From NCBI GenBank assembly GCA_022410635.1, contig JAJVDF010000451.1, positions 769,007 through 833,006 on the forward strand: a stretch of DNA of 64,000 nucleotides. The letters run 5' to 3'. The notes below the pieces were generated by a model. That model was not told where the DNA came from. It worked only from the letters and a program-made list of their open reading frames with translations, and searched no databases. Positions 22,402 through 35,066 of this stretch are shown here, piece by piece. Within the stretch, counting starts at the first letter, position 1. Each line of letters starts with the position of its first letter. The stretch comes from Tretioscincus oriximinensis. Its lineage: Eukaryota; Chordata; Lepidosauria; Squamata; Gymnophthalmidae. Made by a program: the position numbers and the translations under genes.

Positions 22402-24175
22402 CAAATTTGTTCCAGAATAAGATGTAGTGCAAAAAAGTTCTCCGACTTTCAATAGTTTTTGATACCATTGCTTGGCACAATAAACAGGAACTAGCACCTG
22501 GAGGAACTAAATTGTAATTGGTTCTATTCATATCTCTATGATTTCTATCTCCACAATTCCTGTCCTCAGTGGTCCTGATCTTATTGCACTACAGTAGATG
22601 AATATGAACTGATAAAAGCCCTAGATTCCTTGAGCACTGAATATCAGCACCATCTTATAAAGATTTGCACAAGAGCTAATTATGTACGACAATAATTAGC
22701 TTGTAAAAAGCTTGCTGTGCTTTCAGTACTAATGCATAAAAATGCATGAATCGTAGGATAAGGAAGAACAGAAAGATGCCTTAATATTTCACCATATCTT
22801 GCATTCTTATTGGTCTGTAAAAAGAGTGAGAAGTCTTCATACTAGAAACAATGTTCATTTCTGATATATTCAATAATATTTTGCTTGTTTTGCTGAGTTT
22901 AGAGGCTTTAGAGATGGTCTATTAACAGATGACTTCTGCTGCCTATTAAAAATCAAATATGACTCAGTAGTATGGGCAATAATTTAAATAGTAACTAAAA
23001 TGACTGNAATACAGCTGGAGTCTAATATGCAAAATATCTGCCATACTAAACTCTAGGTGACCTGTCTCAGAAGCAAATTTAGAGCAGTTCAAGATAACAG
23101 GAAGGGGGTGATTGACAAATCAGAGAATAGTTATTACACAGATATATTACAAATCATCCATAGAATATATAGTGGATTAAATAAAGTACTCCTGATAGGA
23201 ATCGAATGCATGAGCTGCTTCACTTTTAAGAATAAGTTATTTGCACTTAAGTTTGAATTGAAATCTAAGCTGCCCTAATATGACAGGAAAGGACAGGGGT
23301 GGTTAATATGGTCTTTATACCCCCTCATGAGAGTGACATGAGAAGTCAAGCAAAGCAAGGGTTAAAGGAAAAGGATAAAAAAGATACTCCAATGTTGTAA
23401 AGCAAAAAAGTGCTAAAACAAACCACAAGTGGATCATTTTATATAATTAATCAGTGTAGTAAATGTTCAACTAGAATTTCCAGAGCAATTAACAATTCAC
23501 CTTCTGTTCAATCTCTGCCTCCTAAAACCTCCTACGGCATTTCAAGGCTTTCTGTTAATTTCCAACCATGCAATACAAATGCTAGGTTCTCCAGTTAATT
23601 CAACTCAAGCAGTCAAACATCTCCCACAAACCAAATCAATGTAACCTGAAAGCATTTGTTCCCGTCTTTATTTGAATTCATCTATCTAAATAAGGCCAAT
23701 CACGGAGATTTGCCACTTGAGCTTTTAGCTGGCGTAAAAATGTGTCAGTTAAGTGCCTTACGGAGGCGGGATCTCTCACCCTTGCCATGATNTCACTCCA
23801 TGTGTGTTAGCTATTGGGGGAGGTGTGTACTTTCCCCAGCTGCACACTAGGCCAGAGCAACACGCATTGCCACAGACAGTGTTTGGTCAGTCACTGGCAG
23901 AGACAGGCACCTTTCCTAGCGGTGGACCAGGCCAAGGGACAAGCATCTCCCTGTCAACTGAGTAAAATCCAAGCCCTTCCGCCCTAGTTAATAATAAACT
24001 GGTGCATTCTGTTAGTAAACTCGCCCCTTTTGTAATGAACTTTCCCTTCTGCCTTCAATTTCTTTGGGGACTCAGATTTCCAAATGAGTTATATTAGAGA
24101 TTTAGTGACTAAATACAGTATAGAGTGGAGCAGGAAGATATTTTCAGTTATCTCTAAAATACCAAGGTGGGAAAG
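22402..24175. other. No feature recognised
   Basis: Intergenic, between two hAT elements. No exon-like or repeat-like sequence was identified by eye. Confidence 0.55.
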
Positions 24176-24793
24176 ATTTAAAGCAGTTTTTCTCAAAGTG
24201 GGCGATAACGCCCCCTTGTGGGCGCTGGTGGCCTATAGGGGGGCAGTGAAGGGCACAGAGAAGATTGGGGGCGTTGAAGGGGTTTAGGGGGGCGATGGCT
24301 AATTTAAAAATGTTTTTTTGCTTTTAACACAAACTTTACCGCTCCTTTACGCTTAATGCGCATTTCCTTGTGTAACGCCATCTAGGGGACTAGACAGTAA
24401 CTATTTCCTGTCCGATAGTTAAACTGTACCATAGATGGCGGTAAGCTCCAATGCGAAGCGAGACGTTTCTAGTAAATTCGAGCCTGATATTAACAAACTT
24501 GTTAAAAATCATCAAATTCATCCTTCACATTAGATTAGTTTTAAAATTCAAATTGAAATGTTTGTTTTAATAACATGAATAAAAGTTTTCCTAATATTAC
24601 AAAATGGTTTTTACATTACCCTCATCAGAAAGTCTTATTTTCACATGACACACATAATTTAATTATTAAAATAATGACTGCGATTGTGATTCTTAAGATG
24701 TAGTAAAGTAAAAAAAATTGGGGGGTGCTAGAAAATAATTAATTCTCGAAGTGGGCGGTAGACAAAATAAGTTTGAGAACCTCTTATTTAAAG
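24176..24793. mobile_element. hAT-type non-autonomous element with perfect 8-bp target duplication
   Basis: ATTTAAAG occurs at 24176-24183 and 24786-24793. The element between (602 bp) begins CAGTTTTTCTCAAAGTGGGC and ends GTTTGAGAACCTCTT; the ends share AG....TTCTCAAA as inverted repeats. The start resembles the very common hAT end with CTCAAAGTG. No transposase frame is seen. Confidence 0.85.
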
Positions 24794-24847
24794 GAAGGAG
24801 CATATTGTTGACTGGACATTTGCAAGTGTTTTGTCCTCAAAAACTAA

Positions 24848-24994
24848 AGGTCTAGTCAGACTTAAGGTTTAACACAGTTTCAGTCCACTTTGCTTTAAAT
24901 AATGTGCGAAGAAAATTCCTATTCACTTGGTGGTATGTTCCTCCATATGAAAGTGGACTGAAGCTGGGTTAAAACTTAGCTATGACTAAGGTCT
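24848..24994. mobile_element. Imperfect palindromic MITE
   Basis: Two arms of about 45 bp (left through CAGTTTCAGTCCACTTTG, right from AAAGTGGACTGAAGCTGGG) pair with a few mismatches across a loop of about 55 bp. A partial relative of the right arm, CTGAAGCTGGATTAAAACTG, is at 17089-17108. Confidence 0.75.
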
Positions 24995-25308
24995 AAGACT
25001 AATCTCATAAAAAAGAGCATGTGCTGGCGCCTTGCTAGATTCACAACCAAAGCTCCTTTATCCTCGAAAAGGCCTTGCAAACATTTATTACTGTGACCCA
25101 TCCTAAGACCTTCAGGGTAGGATAAAATTGCAAACAAATGATATATTACAACGTACAACAACAGCAGACTTAAAAGGGCCTAAAAACTGCTTCCTGGTAG
25201 GGGACAATCGCCCTTTCATCAGTTTAAAAGGTTTTGCCCGGCAAGTACTTAAGGACGCAATCGAGGCTGGAAAACAAAACCCCACCCTTTTTGTAGCTTT
25301 CACTGCCA

Positions 25309-25556
25309 TGTGTGTCTGGGTTGTGGNTAGAGTGTGGGGCTTTTATCTGGGAGTCTCCCGGTTCGATTCCCCACTCGTACATGAAAGCCAGCTGGATGAC
25401 CTTGGGCCAGTCACAGTTCTTTGAACTCTCTAAGCCCCACCTACTCCACAGGCTGTCTGTTGTGGAGAAAGCAACATGTGCGCCACTCTATGGTAGGCCG
25501 GCCCGAGACCTTCGGGTATAGAGCGGGATATAAATACAAATGAATAAATAAAATAA
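25309..25556 (+). mobile_element. tRNA-derived CORE-SINE
   Basis: Same family as 15701-15963. The head has box B GGTTCGATTCC, the core has CCTTGGGCCAGTCACAG, and the tail has GAGACCTTCGGGTATAGAGC and (AAATAA)n. One N lies in box A. Confidence 0.88.
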
Positions 25557-26171
25557 GTAGTATTCCAGTTGCTCTTCAACCATCTCCTGCCCAGTTTGAC
25601 CACCAGAAAACCAAAGCGTAGCTCAGATCTTTTTTGCACAAGCTTACTAATGTGTTTTAAGAAGCTTGCTGATCCACATTGCATGAGGATAGTGGTAATG
25701 CATATCTTCCTAAATCACATTATTGTAGAGCAAATTAATGTGTCCCTTATATGTTCTAAGTTTGCATTGATTAGCTGTATGTTTGCATGTAAGTCAGATA
25801 TATCCACAGTTAAGATTATTGCAGTAGCTTGGATCCAGCCTCCAAAGTGCAGTTTTAGAAGCATCTCTGATGTTTCAGCATTTTTGCAAAAACCGCTTGA
25901 GGCAGCTTGTGATGATAGCTTCAGAGCTGCCTGCTAAATAAGAGTTAAAATCTCAGAAATGACCGCAACGCAGCACTTCAGAGACAGTGCTAATGGGAAC
26001 CATATGCAACATTTTTTTGCCTGCACCATCCTATGTAACAATGGTTTGTTGTTTGTACAACAGCATGTATTGATCCACATAAGGATCTAGCTTCTGAATG
26101 CAAATCGGTGTAAGACTGTGGCTAATGTGCTGTAAGCCAGGTACATGCAAAAAGGGCCTNAGACTCCAGAA

Positions 26172-29100
26172 TCTCTAGACTTGGATTTGAAATCATTACA
26201 TGATAAAATTGTGGATTTAAAACAAAAAAGTTTTCTCTGGATAATAGAGATTACACTGACGGATATGTTTATAAATGGCAACAAAACTCACTATCTCGTA
26301 CACGCAGTAGAAGATGTGTAACATGGTCTGATTTGGAATATAGGAGCTCAGATAATTCAGACTTGGGCAAAGAAAGGGGAGAGACTACTACTTCCGGTCA
26401 CTGAGGCAGAGTTTACTATGAGACTTCCTCCTCTTGCAAGAGGCAGGAGAAAACTTTAATGATTAATCTCTCTTCTAACAATTGTCCACAATACAGGAGG
26501 ACGTACTTAACTTAGGCATGGGTTTTGTTCCAACACCGAAATATCATGCCTTTCAAACCCGTATCAATTTAAGCTCCAAAGGCTTCTGAAACTAAAGTAT
26601 TTATTTAAAAACTCAGAGAATGAGTTGCGCAATACTGGTTTAGCAAACAAAACTTTCTCTCCCAAATCCATGTATACCCCATGGATACATGGTAGAAGCT
26701 GCAGTGCTTAATAAGACACTTTTAAAAGAAGTTAAGAAACTAGAAACTCATTCTCCCAAAGTTAAAAATAACTTCTCAACTAAACATTGGCAGGCAGTCC
26801 AGGAATCACAGGATGACCCTAATGTAGTAATCCGCCCCACTGATAAGGGAGGTGTGGTGATATTGTTAAAGCACCTTGGACTATTATTCTGAGATTTGGA
26901 GCACTTTAATAAGCCATTATGTGAGCTTACCTAGTAATCCTGTNGGATGCATCATGTGTATCATCAACATTGTCGTTACTGAAGCTAGAGAAACCGGCTT
27001 CATTAATAACGCCACTGCATCCTTTCAGATTGAAAAAAATATCCTCATACCCCTGTATTTTAGACACTGCCAAAAATTCATAAGAATATATTTCTGCCTC
27101 CTGGGTGCCCTGTAGTCTCCTCAGTAAAAAGTATTTTTCCCCCTTAGCAAGGTATCTGGATTNGTTCCTATAGCCTTTCATGAAGGCAATCCCCACATTT
27201 ATAAGGGATTCTGGGGACTTTATTCTCAAGGTGGAAGGGAAACACATTCCAACCAATGCTTGTCTAGCAATGTCGGATATCACAGCTCTTTACACTAGTA
27301 TACCCCACGAGGTAATATGGAGCACAACTGAACATTTTTTTAAATTTACACTCAGATCAAAATGTACCCACACAGTTCCTATTCAGCCTATTAGACATTT
27401 TTCTGGATTATAGTTACTTNAGCTTTGATGACAAGTTTTTCCAAGAAGTCTCGGGTTTAGCCATGATGTCTAAGGTAGCCCCTTGCTTAGCTTGTTTGTT
27501 TATGTCGGAATTTGAACATAAATTTATCCTAAATGCTGACTATAACAGATTATACCAACATATTCTCTGTTATTACTGTTTTATTGATGAGATTTTCCAG
27601 GTTTTTTCTGCAGCTAAAGAATTATTCCAAGAATTTTATACATGAATCAATATGTGTCACCCTCAGATTCAATTTACTGCATATACTAATGATGCTGCAG
27701 TCNCGCTCCTTGATCTTGAAGTGTATAATAATCCCTTATGAAGATTCAGGTTAAACTATTTGTGAAACCCACTGACAGAAATCCTTATATCCACTTCCAT
27801 TCTCATCATCCCTCTTATCTTAAAAATAACCTCCCTTTCAACATTCTCTTGCGGGCCAAAACAAATTCTACATCCTCCAGGGATTACAAAGTGGCAGCTA
27901 GAGTATGGAAGTTACCCTTTTTAAATAGGGGTTACCTATGGTCTACCATCAAAATAGCTAGATCTAAATGTGGTAACTGACCGAGAGATCTTCTCCTTCA
28001 GGTGAAAGGTAAGACCTAAACCCAGACTGTGTTACTTTTAGGAGAGCCAGCAATCTTAGAGACCTTTTGGTTCAGATTAGACCCTGGTCAGTTAAGGATA
28101 GCCAAAGCAGCACTTCTCTTCCCCGGGGTTGCTGGCGATGTGGGAACTGTTCCATTTGTCAATTTATTATACAGACCATTGAAGTACACTTTCTGATACC
28201 TGACATTGTCCATTGAATTANGACTTTTATCAACTGTAATTCCACTAATGTTGTATATTTGTCCCTGCCCTTTACCATATGTCAGATGCATGACACTGAA
28301 GTTAAAAACTCACACTGGAGAGCATCTACCACGTCTGAAATAACTAAGCCCCAATGCACCACTGACTGAACATTTTAAGACATTTGNTCACAAAAGGGAA
28401 TCTATAAATATTGCGATGCCAGAACAACTAATGCCTGATGATTCTGGCTAATCCATGCAAACCCGGTTGACTAGAAGAGAATCTTTCTACATCTACAGTC
28501 TTAACACTATTCATCACTGTGGCCTTAATTAATCCCTGGAGTTCTTGTGTTATCTCTAATTGATTTCAAGTGGACCAGCTGGAGCTTTATATTTGGGTCT
28601 TTTTACTTTACGAGTTATCCCTTTTAAGATTACGTACAGAACGTAGAAGATGAGCCTTTGTCTGAAGGCATCTCAGTATTTCTTATTGTTTTTATTATAA
28701 TTTTGGGAGTATATTGGATTGTTTATTGAGATAATTGTATTAGCTGGCCTTAAGCTAGTTCTCTTTTGTTTTTCTTCAAGGGATTGGATAATTATACATG
28801 GATATTTGAAATAGGTACTGCATAGATTGTATGAAAGTTATGTTTTGAATTACTCTTTAAGATTGATATTCATTTGAGTTTGGGACAAGGTTTATCGTTT
28901 GTTGTTTCTTTATTTGCTTTAGTGCACACATAGAAGTGGATGAAGCATAGCTGTGAAATCCCAAAGTTATCCAGGATTAGGATCCTCTGTGTATTTTTTA
29001 TTTTATTTTGCATAAGGACTAATTTATGTTGGTTATATGTTTCATTACAAGTGAAGTAAATTTGATACCTTTGTTATACTTATTATATTGCTATGTTGAA

Positions 29101-29212
29101 ACTTTTGTAATATTACATTATATTAATTTGTGAAAAACCTTATATGAATGGTTCACAAGCCATGAGCTTGTGATGAGCGTTTTTGGCACTATTCTTTGGA
29201 TTGAAAATCAGA
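26172..29212 (+). mobile_element. Decayed Penelope-like retroelement (RT and GIY-YIG region)
   Basis: Penelope-like elements pair an RT of their own class with a GIY-YIG endonuclease. Remnants appear in order in changing frames: GFVPTPKYHAFQTRINL-like (26520-26575), VVIRPTDKGGVVIL (26826-26870), MSDITALYTSIPHE (27271-27312), PCLACLFMSEFE with a decayed YIDD-like CFIDEIF (27480-27600), and SHHPSYLKNNLPFNILLRAK (27800-27860). A GIY-YIG-type stretch with THWRASTTSE-like sequence is near 28310. There are many stops and frameshifts. Direct 30-bp repeats flank it at 26142-26171 and 29213-29242. The outer limits are inferred from those repeats. Confidence 0.85.
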
Positions 29213-29589
29213 TACATGCAAAAAAGGCCTCAGACTCAAGAACATTGCAAAGAGCACTCAAGATAAATTGTGTTTAGAGCCTCCACAAGGATCTCTTGAA
29301 ATTTTCCTCAAATACCCAGCTTCCATAAATCTCCAGGGTTAGACTAAGCCAATCTTCCACCCTTGTAGGATCATATGCTCCATCCTGTGTCCAGTATCAC
29401 TATCAGGAGGGCCAGGGTATCCTGAAATTGCCATGGAGAACATTAAATCCTAAGACTGCAATGCTGACACAGCTGTTGAAGTCTCCCAAGAAAACTATTC
29501 TGAAGTTTTCTAGCACTTCCATTACCTCAAAATATATTTTGGTTCTGAGAAAATGCAAAACAACCAATGTTTCCGCAAACCAAAATATA

Positions 29590-29820
29590 CAACAACAGAA
29601 TCCAAATAAAGTGAGTATATACTTCAATATAACATGTATATATTTCAATATAACATAAAATTCAATCAGTATACAAAAGTATAAAAGAGTATAAACAATT
29701 CTGGTCCAAATAAAATACCCAAGAATGTCCTCATGTAAATCAAGTGTGAAAAATGTGGATCCAAAAGTTCTCCACTGGAGTTTGCATATGGCCAGAGGTG
29801 TTTTGAAATTGTCTTCCCCA
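29590..29820 (-). repeat. Possible Penelope-type terminal repeat fragment
   Basis: On the minus strand, GGGGAAGACAATTTCAAAAC and ACCTCTGGCC resemble CTGAAGAAGATATCACACTG and ACATCTGGCC at 35020-35063. Both stand in AT-rich sequence. The link to Penelope terminal repeats is an inference. Confidence 0.35.
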
Positions 29821-30204
29821 GTGGCACTATAGCAGCACTACTCAGGAAGTTAATAAACTTAAGTACAAACAACTGTACATCGGTTATATAATAGTAAAAA
29901 TAAACCTAAATATCATAGTATATAAACATATGTATTTGAATGCCACTCAGGCAATATTATTTACATCTTGTGGGATTGATTAAATATATATTAAATATAT
30001 ATAATGTTCAGTATAAAAAAGCAAATAAAAAGCTGCCAAAACATGTAGCTCAAAAGTACACAGTTGCAAACCAAAATGGAATACTGGACACAAGTGTCTA
30101 TATATCACAATCATACAAAGATATAGAAATATGGGGTTCTGCAAACATCCACAAGAAAAACGAAAGGTAGTGAAAGGATTCAATTCAATACAAGCAAAGG
30201 ATTC

Positions 30205-30475
30205 AATTCAAGCTTATCTTGGCCTTCAAAGCTTTACATAATTTAGTCCTACTGTATCTTTCAGCATTATATTCTGTGTACTCTCAACATCTTATCCAAC
30301 TTAAGTTTTCTTTTTATGAAGCTGCTCTGTATATTTGGAATCATCTTCATGACTGATTGTTCCTATTTTGCTAGATTGAATGCCACTGACATGATTGTAT
30401 TGTGTTTTATTTGGTACTCGTCAATTGCAAAGTACCATGTAAACTAATAATGCTATATAAATAAGTAAGTTTGGG
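30205..30475 (+). mobile_element. L2-like LINE 3' end
   Basis: Reads AFKALHNLVLLYLSALYS-like sequence, which corresponds to the AFKALxxLAPPYLSxL region of L2 proteins. It ends AATGCTATATAAATAAGTAA, the usual L2-type tail. Confidence 0.65.
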
Positions 30476-32611
30476 GCAGATGCACACCATGACTTAAAAA
30501 CCACTACAATGCTTTAATCCGGAATATAGCAATTGCGTGTGCTTGCACACCAAACATGTATATTTCGTGATCGATGCCCAAGTTCCGTAACATTGCTCAT
30601 TGATCTCGTCGCAATGCAGTCCGATAATTTTTTTTTACTGGCAACAGCCAACAACTGCTGTGTTCTCNTTTGTTTTATCATCTCATGTCTAATTTGTGCA
30701 CACACATAAGGTTGCAAGAATACAGGGTTCTCCGGTACAATGCCTGAATATCTGAGCAATAGTTTATTCCAGGAAAAAGCAATTATTGCGGGTCAACTAC
30801 TGAAAAACACATAGCCCTTCTGCCCAAGACATCCTGACTGCACTACGAACGAGGTAGAAAAACATTGTGTGCACATAGCTTGAGTTGCTCTGACTCAGAA
30901 TTCCTGTTCTAATGCAAGAATTATTATTCACTTTGCTGTTTGTTTGTTTTATTCTGAGAATGGACTGCAACTGTATTAAAATGTAGATGTGACAAAGTTC
31001 TAAGGTATTTGCCATCTGTGAAGGATGCCTACCACGAATGGGGGCCCCACTGAAGCAATTAACCTATTAACAATTCATCTTACAACTTTTTCAAACAACT
31101 GCCTTTTTATTTTATCCTTCCTATATTACATATTGAACTTCTGATTTATATTTTAAAGTATACTTAGATACTATATTCTATATTTTGAACATGAGCTTGT
31201 TTTTTCTCCTAAGACAATGCCTTCTCAAAACTTAGCTATTATCAAAGTTAAAAAAGAACAAAAANGGGTCATAGTAAATCAAGTTGATATTTTGCAAAAA
31301 TAAAAGACTATATCAAGAGTAGTCAAGATTTCAGCTCAAAATCAGTGATGTGTTTTACCTAAGTTTTTCTGTTTCTTAATATTCAANTATTATCTTAATC
31401 ATTTGTAGACTACCTTGAACATTTTATTGAAAGTGTTCAAACAAACCCAGAAACAGAAGAAAACATTATTTGGAACATTATGAAAACTCTTTGATAAGTT
31501 TGCAAAAGAGTTACAGTTGTACTAGAGGATATGTGCTAAATACTTTAAATAATAAACTAAGGTTTAAAAATACTTTCTTGAACATCTAATTTATGCTTGA
31601 AGTTTATGCACAACCAGACNTAATACATATTTGGTCCTAATTATTATTCAGAAATCACATTTTTAGTGTGTATAAGAAAAACATTGCTTTCAAAAATATC
31701 TCATCTCATTTCAATGTTCAAAAAAATTATTTCCCTCTAAGTCAATATTTTTTTAAAAAGCAAGAAACTTTTGAGTTGGTTCGTTCAACATTCCTTCATA
31801 GAATTAGAAAGCAAGAAGTGCTTACTATGTTCTCCTTTGTATTTTCAACACTTGTTTTTCAGATATTTTCTAATTTATCTCATAGAAAGGCTAGGAGAGG
31901 CAACTAATAATGGCCTTTCAACTATGAAATGGTATAAGGGGAAAGAAAGCTGGGAATAAACCAAATATATATCGGAATTTTGATTGGAGGCATATCGAGG
32001 CACTAAAAAAAATTGGAAAAAAACATTTTAAAAAAATTATTCCATACTTACTTTTTTGCTGAGAAGAGGCACAATCTAGGCATAAATCTTGCTCTACCAT
32101 GTTACTATCTCTTGAGTTGTTTCAGTCGTTTGGAAAGTGGTGAATTTTGTACTTAGAAGAGTCTAAGTCCTTTTTTACCAACTGGAGAGCTAAGCTCATA
32201 AAGCTTGCACTGCCTTGTTCTAATTACATTCGTTATGTTCTGATTGTTTCATCGCTAGACAAACCAGTAAAACAGGCTTNGAAACACCTTTTTATAAATG
32301 ACTTCATTGCAAATTATATCCACCCTTTGCATAAGGAGAACAAGATGGCAAAGCAATGAGAACCTTCTCCCAGGTTCATTCACAGTTAATAAACCACACA
32401 GCAGGTAAATGTTCAAGATATTAGGTATTTCTGAAGGCATGCATGCAAAAACAACTTTTTGTCAGTTCCGTTCCACAGAGACAGTTGCCTGGCCTACAGT
32501 GCAGTTCCAATTTCAGTTATAATTAAATACTGCATTNTTTGAGTACAGAGCAGCAAATTAAATAAATAGACTGACTGACCAAAAAATGTAGATTTCACAT
32601 TGTAAATAGCT
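30476..32611. other. No feature recognised
   Basis: Intergenic AT-rich sequence. No open frame with similarity and no clear terminal repeats. Confidence 0.55.
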
Positions 32612-33140
32612 TCTTAAGAACATAAGAAGAGCCATACTGGATCAGGCCACAGTCCATCTAGTCCAGCAGTCCAGAGGCCCACCAGATGCACCTGGGCAGT
32701 CCGAACAGAGGAAAGCAAAATATGCACCTGTTCATGACTCCCTGCAAATGGCATTTCAGGAGTCCTGCCTGTTGCTCCATCCCGGAGGCAACATCCAGAC
32801 ATCCATACTAGTATCCATTTATACCTTGGTGTCCATAAACCTGTCTGGACCTGTCTTGAAACTATCCAAGCTGTTAACTACCACTACCTCTTCAGGAAGT
32901 AAATTCCACAGGCCGATGACCCTCTGGATGAAAAAATACTTTCCTTTGTCTGTTTTCACTTTTCTACCCAACAGTTTTAAGGAGTGCCCTCTGGTCCTTG
33001 TGTTGTGTGATAGAGAAAACATTTTTCTCTATTTACCCTGTCCATCCCATGCACGATTTTGTACACTTCAATCAGATCACCTCTCAGACGTCGCCTTTCA
33101 AGGCTGAAGAGGCCCAGACGTTGCAGTCTTTGTAAGTCTG
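32612..33140 (-). mobile_element. CR1/L3-type LINE 3' end (sense part of an inverted insertion)
   Basis: On the minus strand it reads LGLFSLERRRLRGDLIEVYK, then RTRGHSLKLLGRKVKTDKGK and GLWNLLPEEVVVVNSLDSFK. It ends in GGCTCTTCTTATGTTCTTAA at 32612. It starts at about 33140, right where plus-strand LINE sequence begins. Confidence 0.88.
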
Positions 33141-33395
33141 CAGATAACTAACATGATTGGAAGCAATCACAAGAAATCAAAGCAGACTAGAAAGGTTGTG
33201 ATTACTTGCATGATTGTAAAAGTCCAAGACTGGCTGACTAAATTTTATGACAAGGTAACAAAATTTGGTCCTGACAATAGTCTACTGTTCCAGAAGCACC
33301 AAACAATAGAAAAGTATATAACGGAGCTAGAAAAGATGCAGAAAAGAGCAACCAGATCAATCAAGCTACTGGAATCAAGGGTGTATTTTACAAGT
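33141..33395 (+). mobile_element. CR1/L3-type LINE internal fragment (inverted part)
   Basis: Contains ITELEKMQKRATRSI, the segment that in CR1-type ORF2 lies just before LGLFSLERRRLRGDL. It therefore precedes the adjacent fragment in the element but is in the opposite orientation. Confidence 0.7.
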
Positions 33396-33464
33396 CTGAC
33401 GCCCTGTGCAGACAATTATTTTATGTTCCTTTTCCTTTTAAAATAATTAAAAAAAAAAAATCTA

Positions 33465-33600
33465 CCCAGTGGGTGACTTCAGGAGCCAACCTTGGTTGCC
33501 AAAACCGATGAATTTTACACACACAAAAATATATTTTTAATTTTTTTACTGCTGGGTAGATGGTTCCAGAAGCCGACTCTGGTTACCAGAGCCTCCTAGT
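33465..33600. repeat. Diverged tandem duplication, period about 90 bp
   Basis: CAGGAGCCAACCTTGGTTGC and, about 88 bp on, CAGAAGCCGACTCTGGTTAC lie in similar context, each following a GGGT motif and separated by AT-rich sequence. Confidence 0.5.
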
Positions 33601-33902
33601 GGTGCTGTATGATTTTTTTTAATTTTTATTTTTTTACTATTCCCCCAATTTTGCCGCTCTGTGCAGCTGCACTGGTTATTCTCCCTTAAAATACAGGCCT
33701 GGCTAGAATCATAGAGTTGAAAGAGTTTTATTAATGATTAGTCCATTGACCATATCATAAATACAAAATGCAAAATAAAACTAATAAAACTCACTTGTCC
33801 ATTAAAACAATTAAAAACTGAGTTAAAACATTTAAAACAATTATACTCAATAAATCTACCTTTAAAATAGTTTAAAAACAATTGAAAACTGGGTTAAAAT
33901 AT

Positions 33903-34810
33903 TTAAACAATTACAATCAGTGAATCTATGTCCCCCCAATTATAAGGGCAGATCTTATTAGCCTTAGCTATAAATACTGCTACTCTTGTTGTAGTTGATT
34001 TGTCGGTACCTTTTAATAATAAATGCATTTTATCTTGGTTATTCATTCTGTAAACATTTTCCAAACTTGGAGCCAGTAACTGCTCTCTGATAGTTTTATA
34101 CAGGGAGCAGTCCAAGAGGAAATGGAACATATCCTCTATTTCTTTTGCATCACAAATACAGAGCCTGTTTTGTCTCGGGGTTTTATCATATCTCCTCATA
34201 TTGATCATTATTTTTAACTGATGAAACCTTGCTTTGGTAAGCAGCATTCTAAAATACCGTGGCATATTGAAGCAATGATACTCCTCCAGCTTAAATTGAG
34301 ATTTATAGGCAGTTAAATATGGAATTGATTTAGCTGTTATGATAGATATCAAATCGTTTTGTGCTTCTATGTCACTGATTCGCTGGACGAGAATATTTCT
34401 TGCTTTGTCTCCCATTTGGCCCAAAGCAAGTAAGGAGGCCCAGCTGGGACGTCTTTTCATCCAGCTTAATCAGCCACCCAGAACTGTTAGGGTATCCATC
34501 TTGTTCTTCCAAACACAAGCAAGGAAGTCTATCCCTCTGCATGTGATTTAACTTTATCCAATATCCAATTTGTCTCCCTAAGATTTGACATATTAGGGGA
34601 GGTACACCTAATTCTGCTTGTACTGCAGCTGATGGAGCTTATTTGTTTACACCTAAATTCCGGAGCCATCAGATTTGATCCCCTGCATAATGCAAGATTT
34701 ATTAAACCATCCTGGAAAAATGAATGGCCAATCTGCTTGAAAACCAAACAAAAAATCCCTTGTAAGCAACAGTAAAATACTAATAAACTAGACACACCAA
34801 ACACTAATTA
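33903..34810 (-). mobile_element. Non-LTR retrotransposon C-terminal part, family uncertain
   Basis: An open frame of 185 codons (34460-33903) with CICDAKEIEDMFHFLLDC. This CxC...H....C motif followed by SLYKTIREQLL is found at the C-terminus of several non-LTR retrotransposon ORF2 proteins. Further open sequence lies upstream to about 34804. No RT catalytic motif is in the window, so I cannot place the family. It is long for a decayed element and may be fairly young. Confidence 0.65.
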
Positions 34811-35013
34811 GTGAAATTAAAATCTAAATAACCAAATTTATTATTTTTAATAATACATATGACAAACAAAATATAAATTATAAATTCCAAATTTTTGCCC
34901 TCTAGGTTTCTAGTAAAAAAAGTCCATAAAGATGAAATATGTCCATACAAAACATTCCAGAAGTTTCATTCAAATTAAGAATAGAATGAAAAGTCTATTA
35001 AAAATAGCAGAAG

Positions 35014-35066
35014 GCCAGATGTGTTTTAACTTACACAGTGTGATATCTTCTTCAGGAGCTAATACA
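35014..35066 (-). repeat. CTGAAGAAG...ACATCTGGCC motif, possible decayed terminal-repeat hairpin
   Basis: The minus strand reads CTCCTGAAGAAGATATCACA, then CTGTGTAAGTTAAAACACAT, then CTGGCC. The layout is like the CTGAAGAAG...GAAACACGTC motif common in Penelope-type terminal repeats after CpG decay. Weak. Confidence 0.35.

Noticed and set aside
21937..22420. Proline-rich open frames
   Set aside because: They lie wholly in the GC-rich hAT element and repeat its units; no coding signal.
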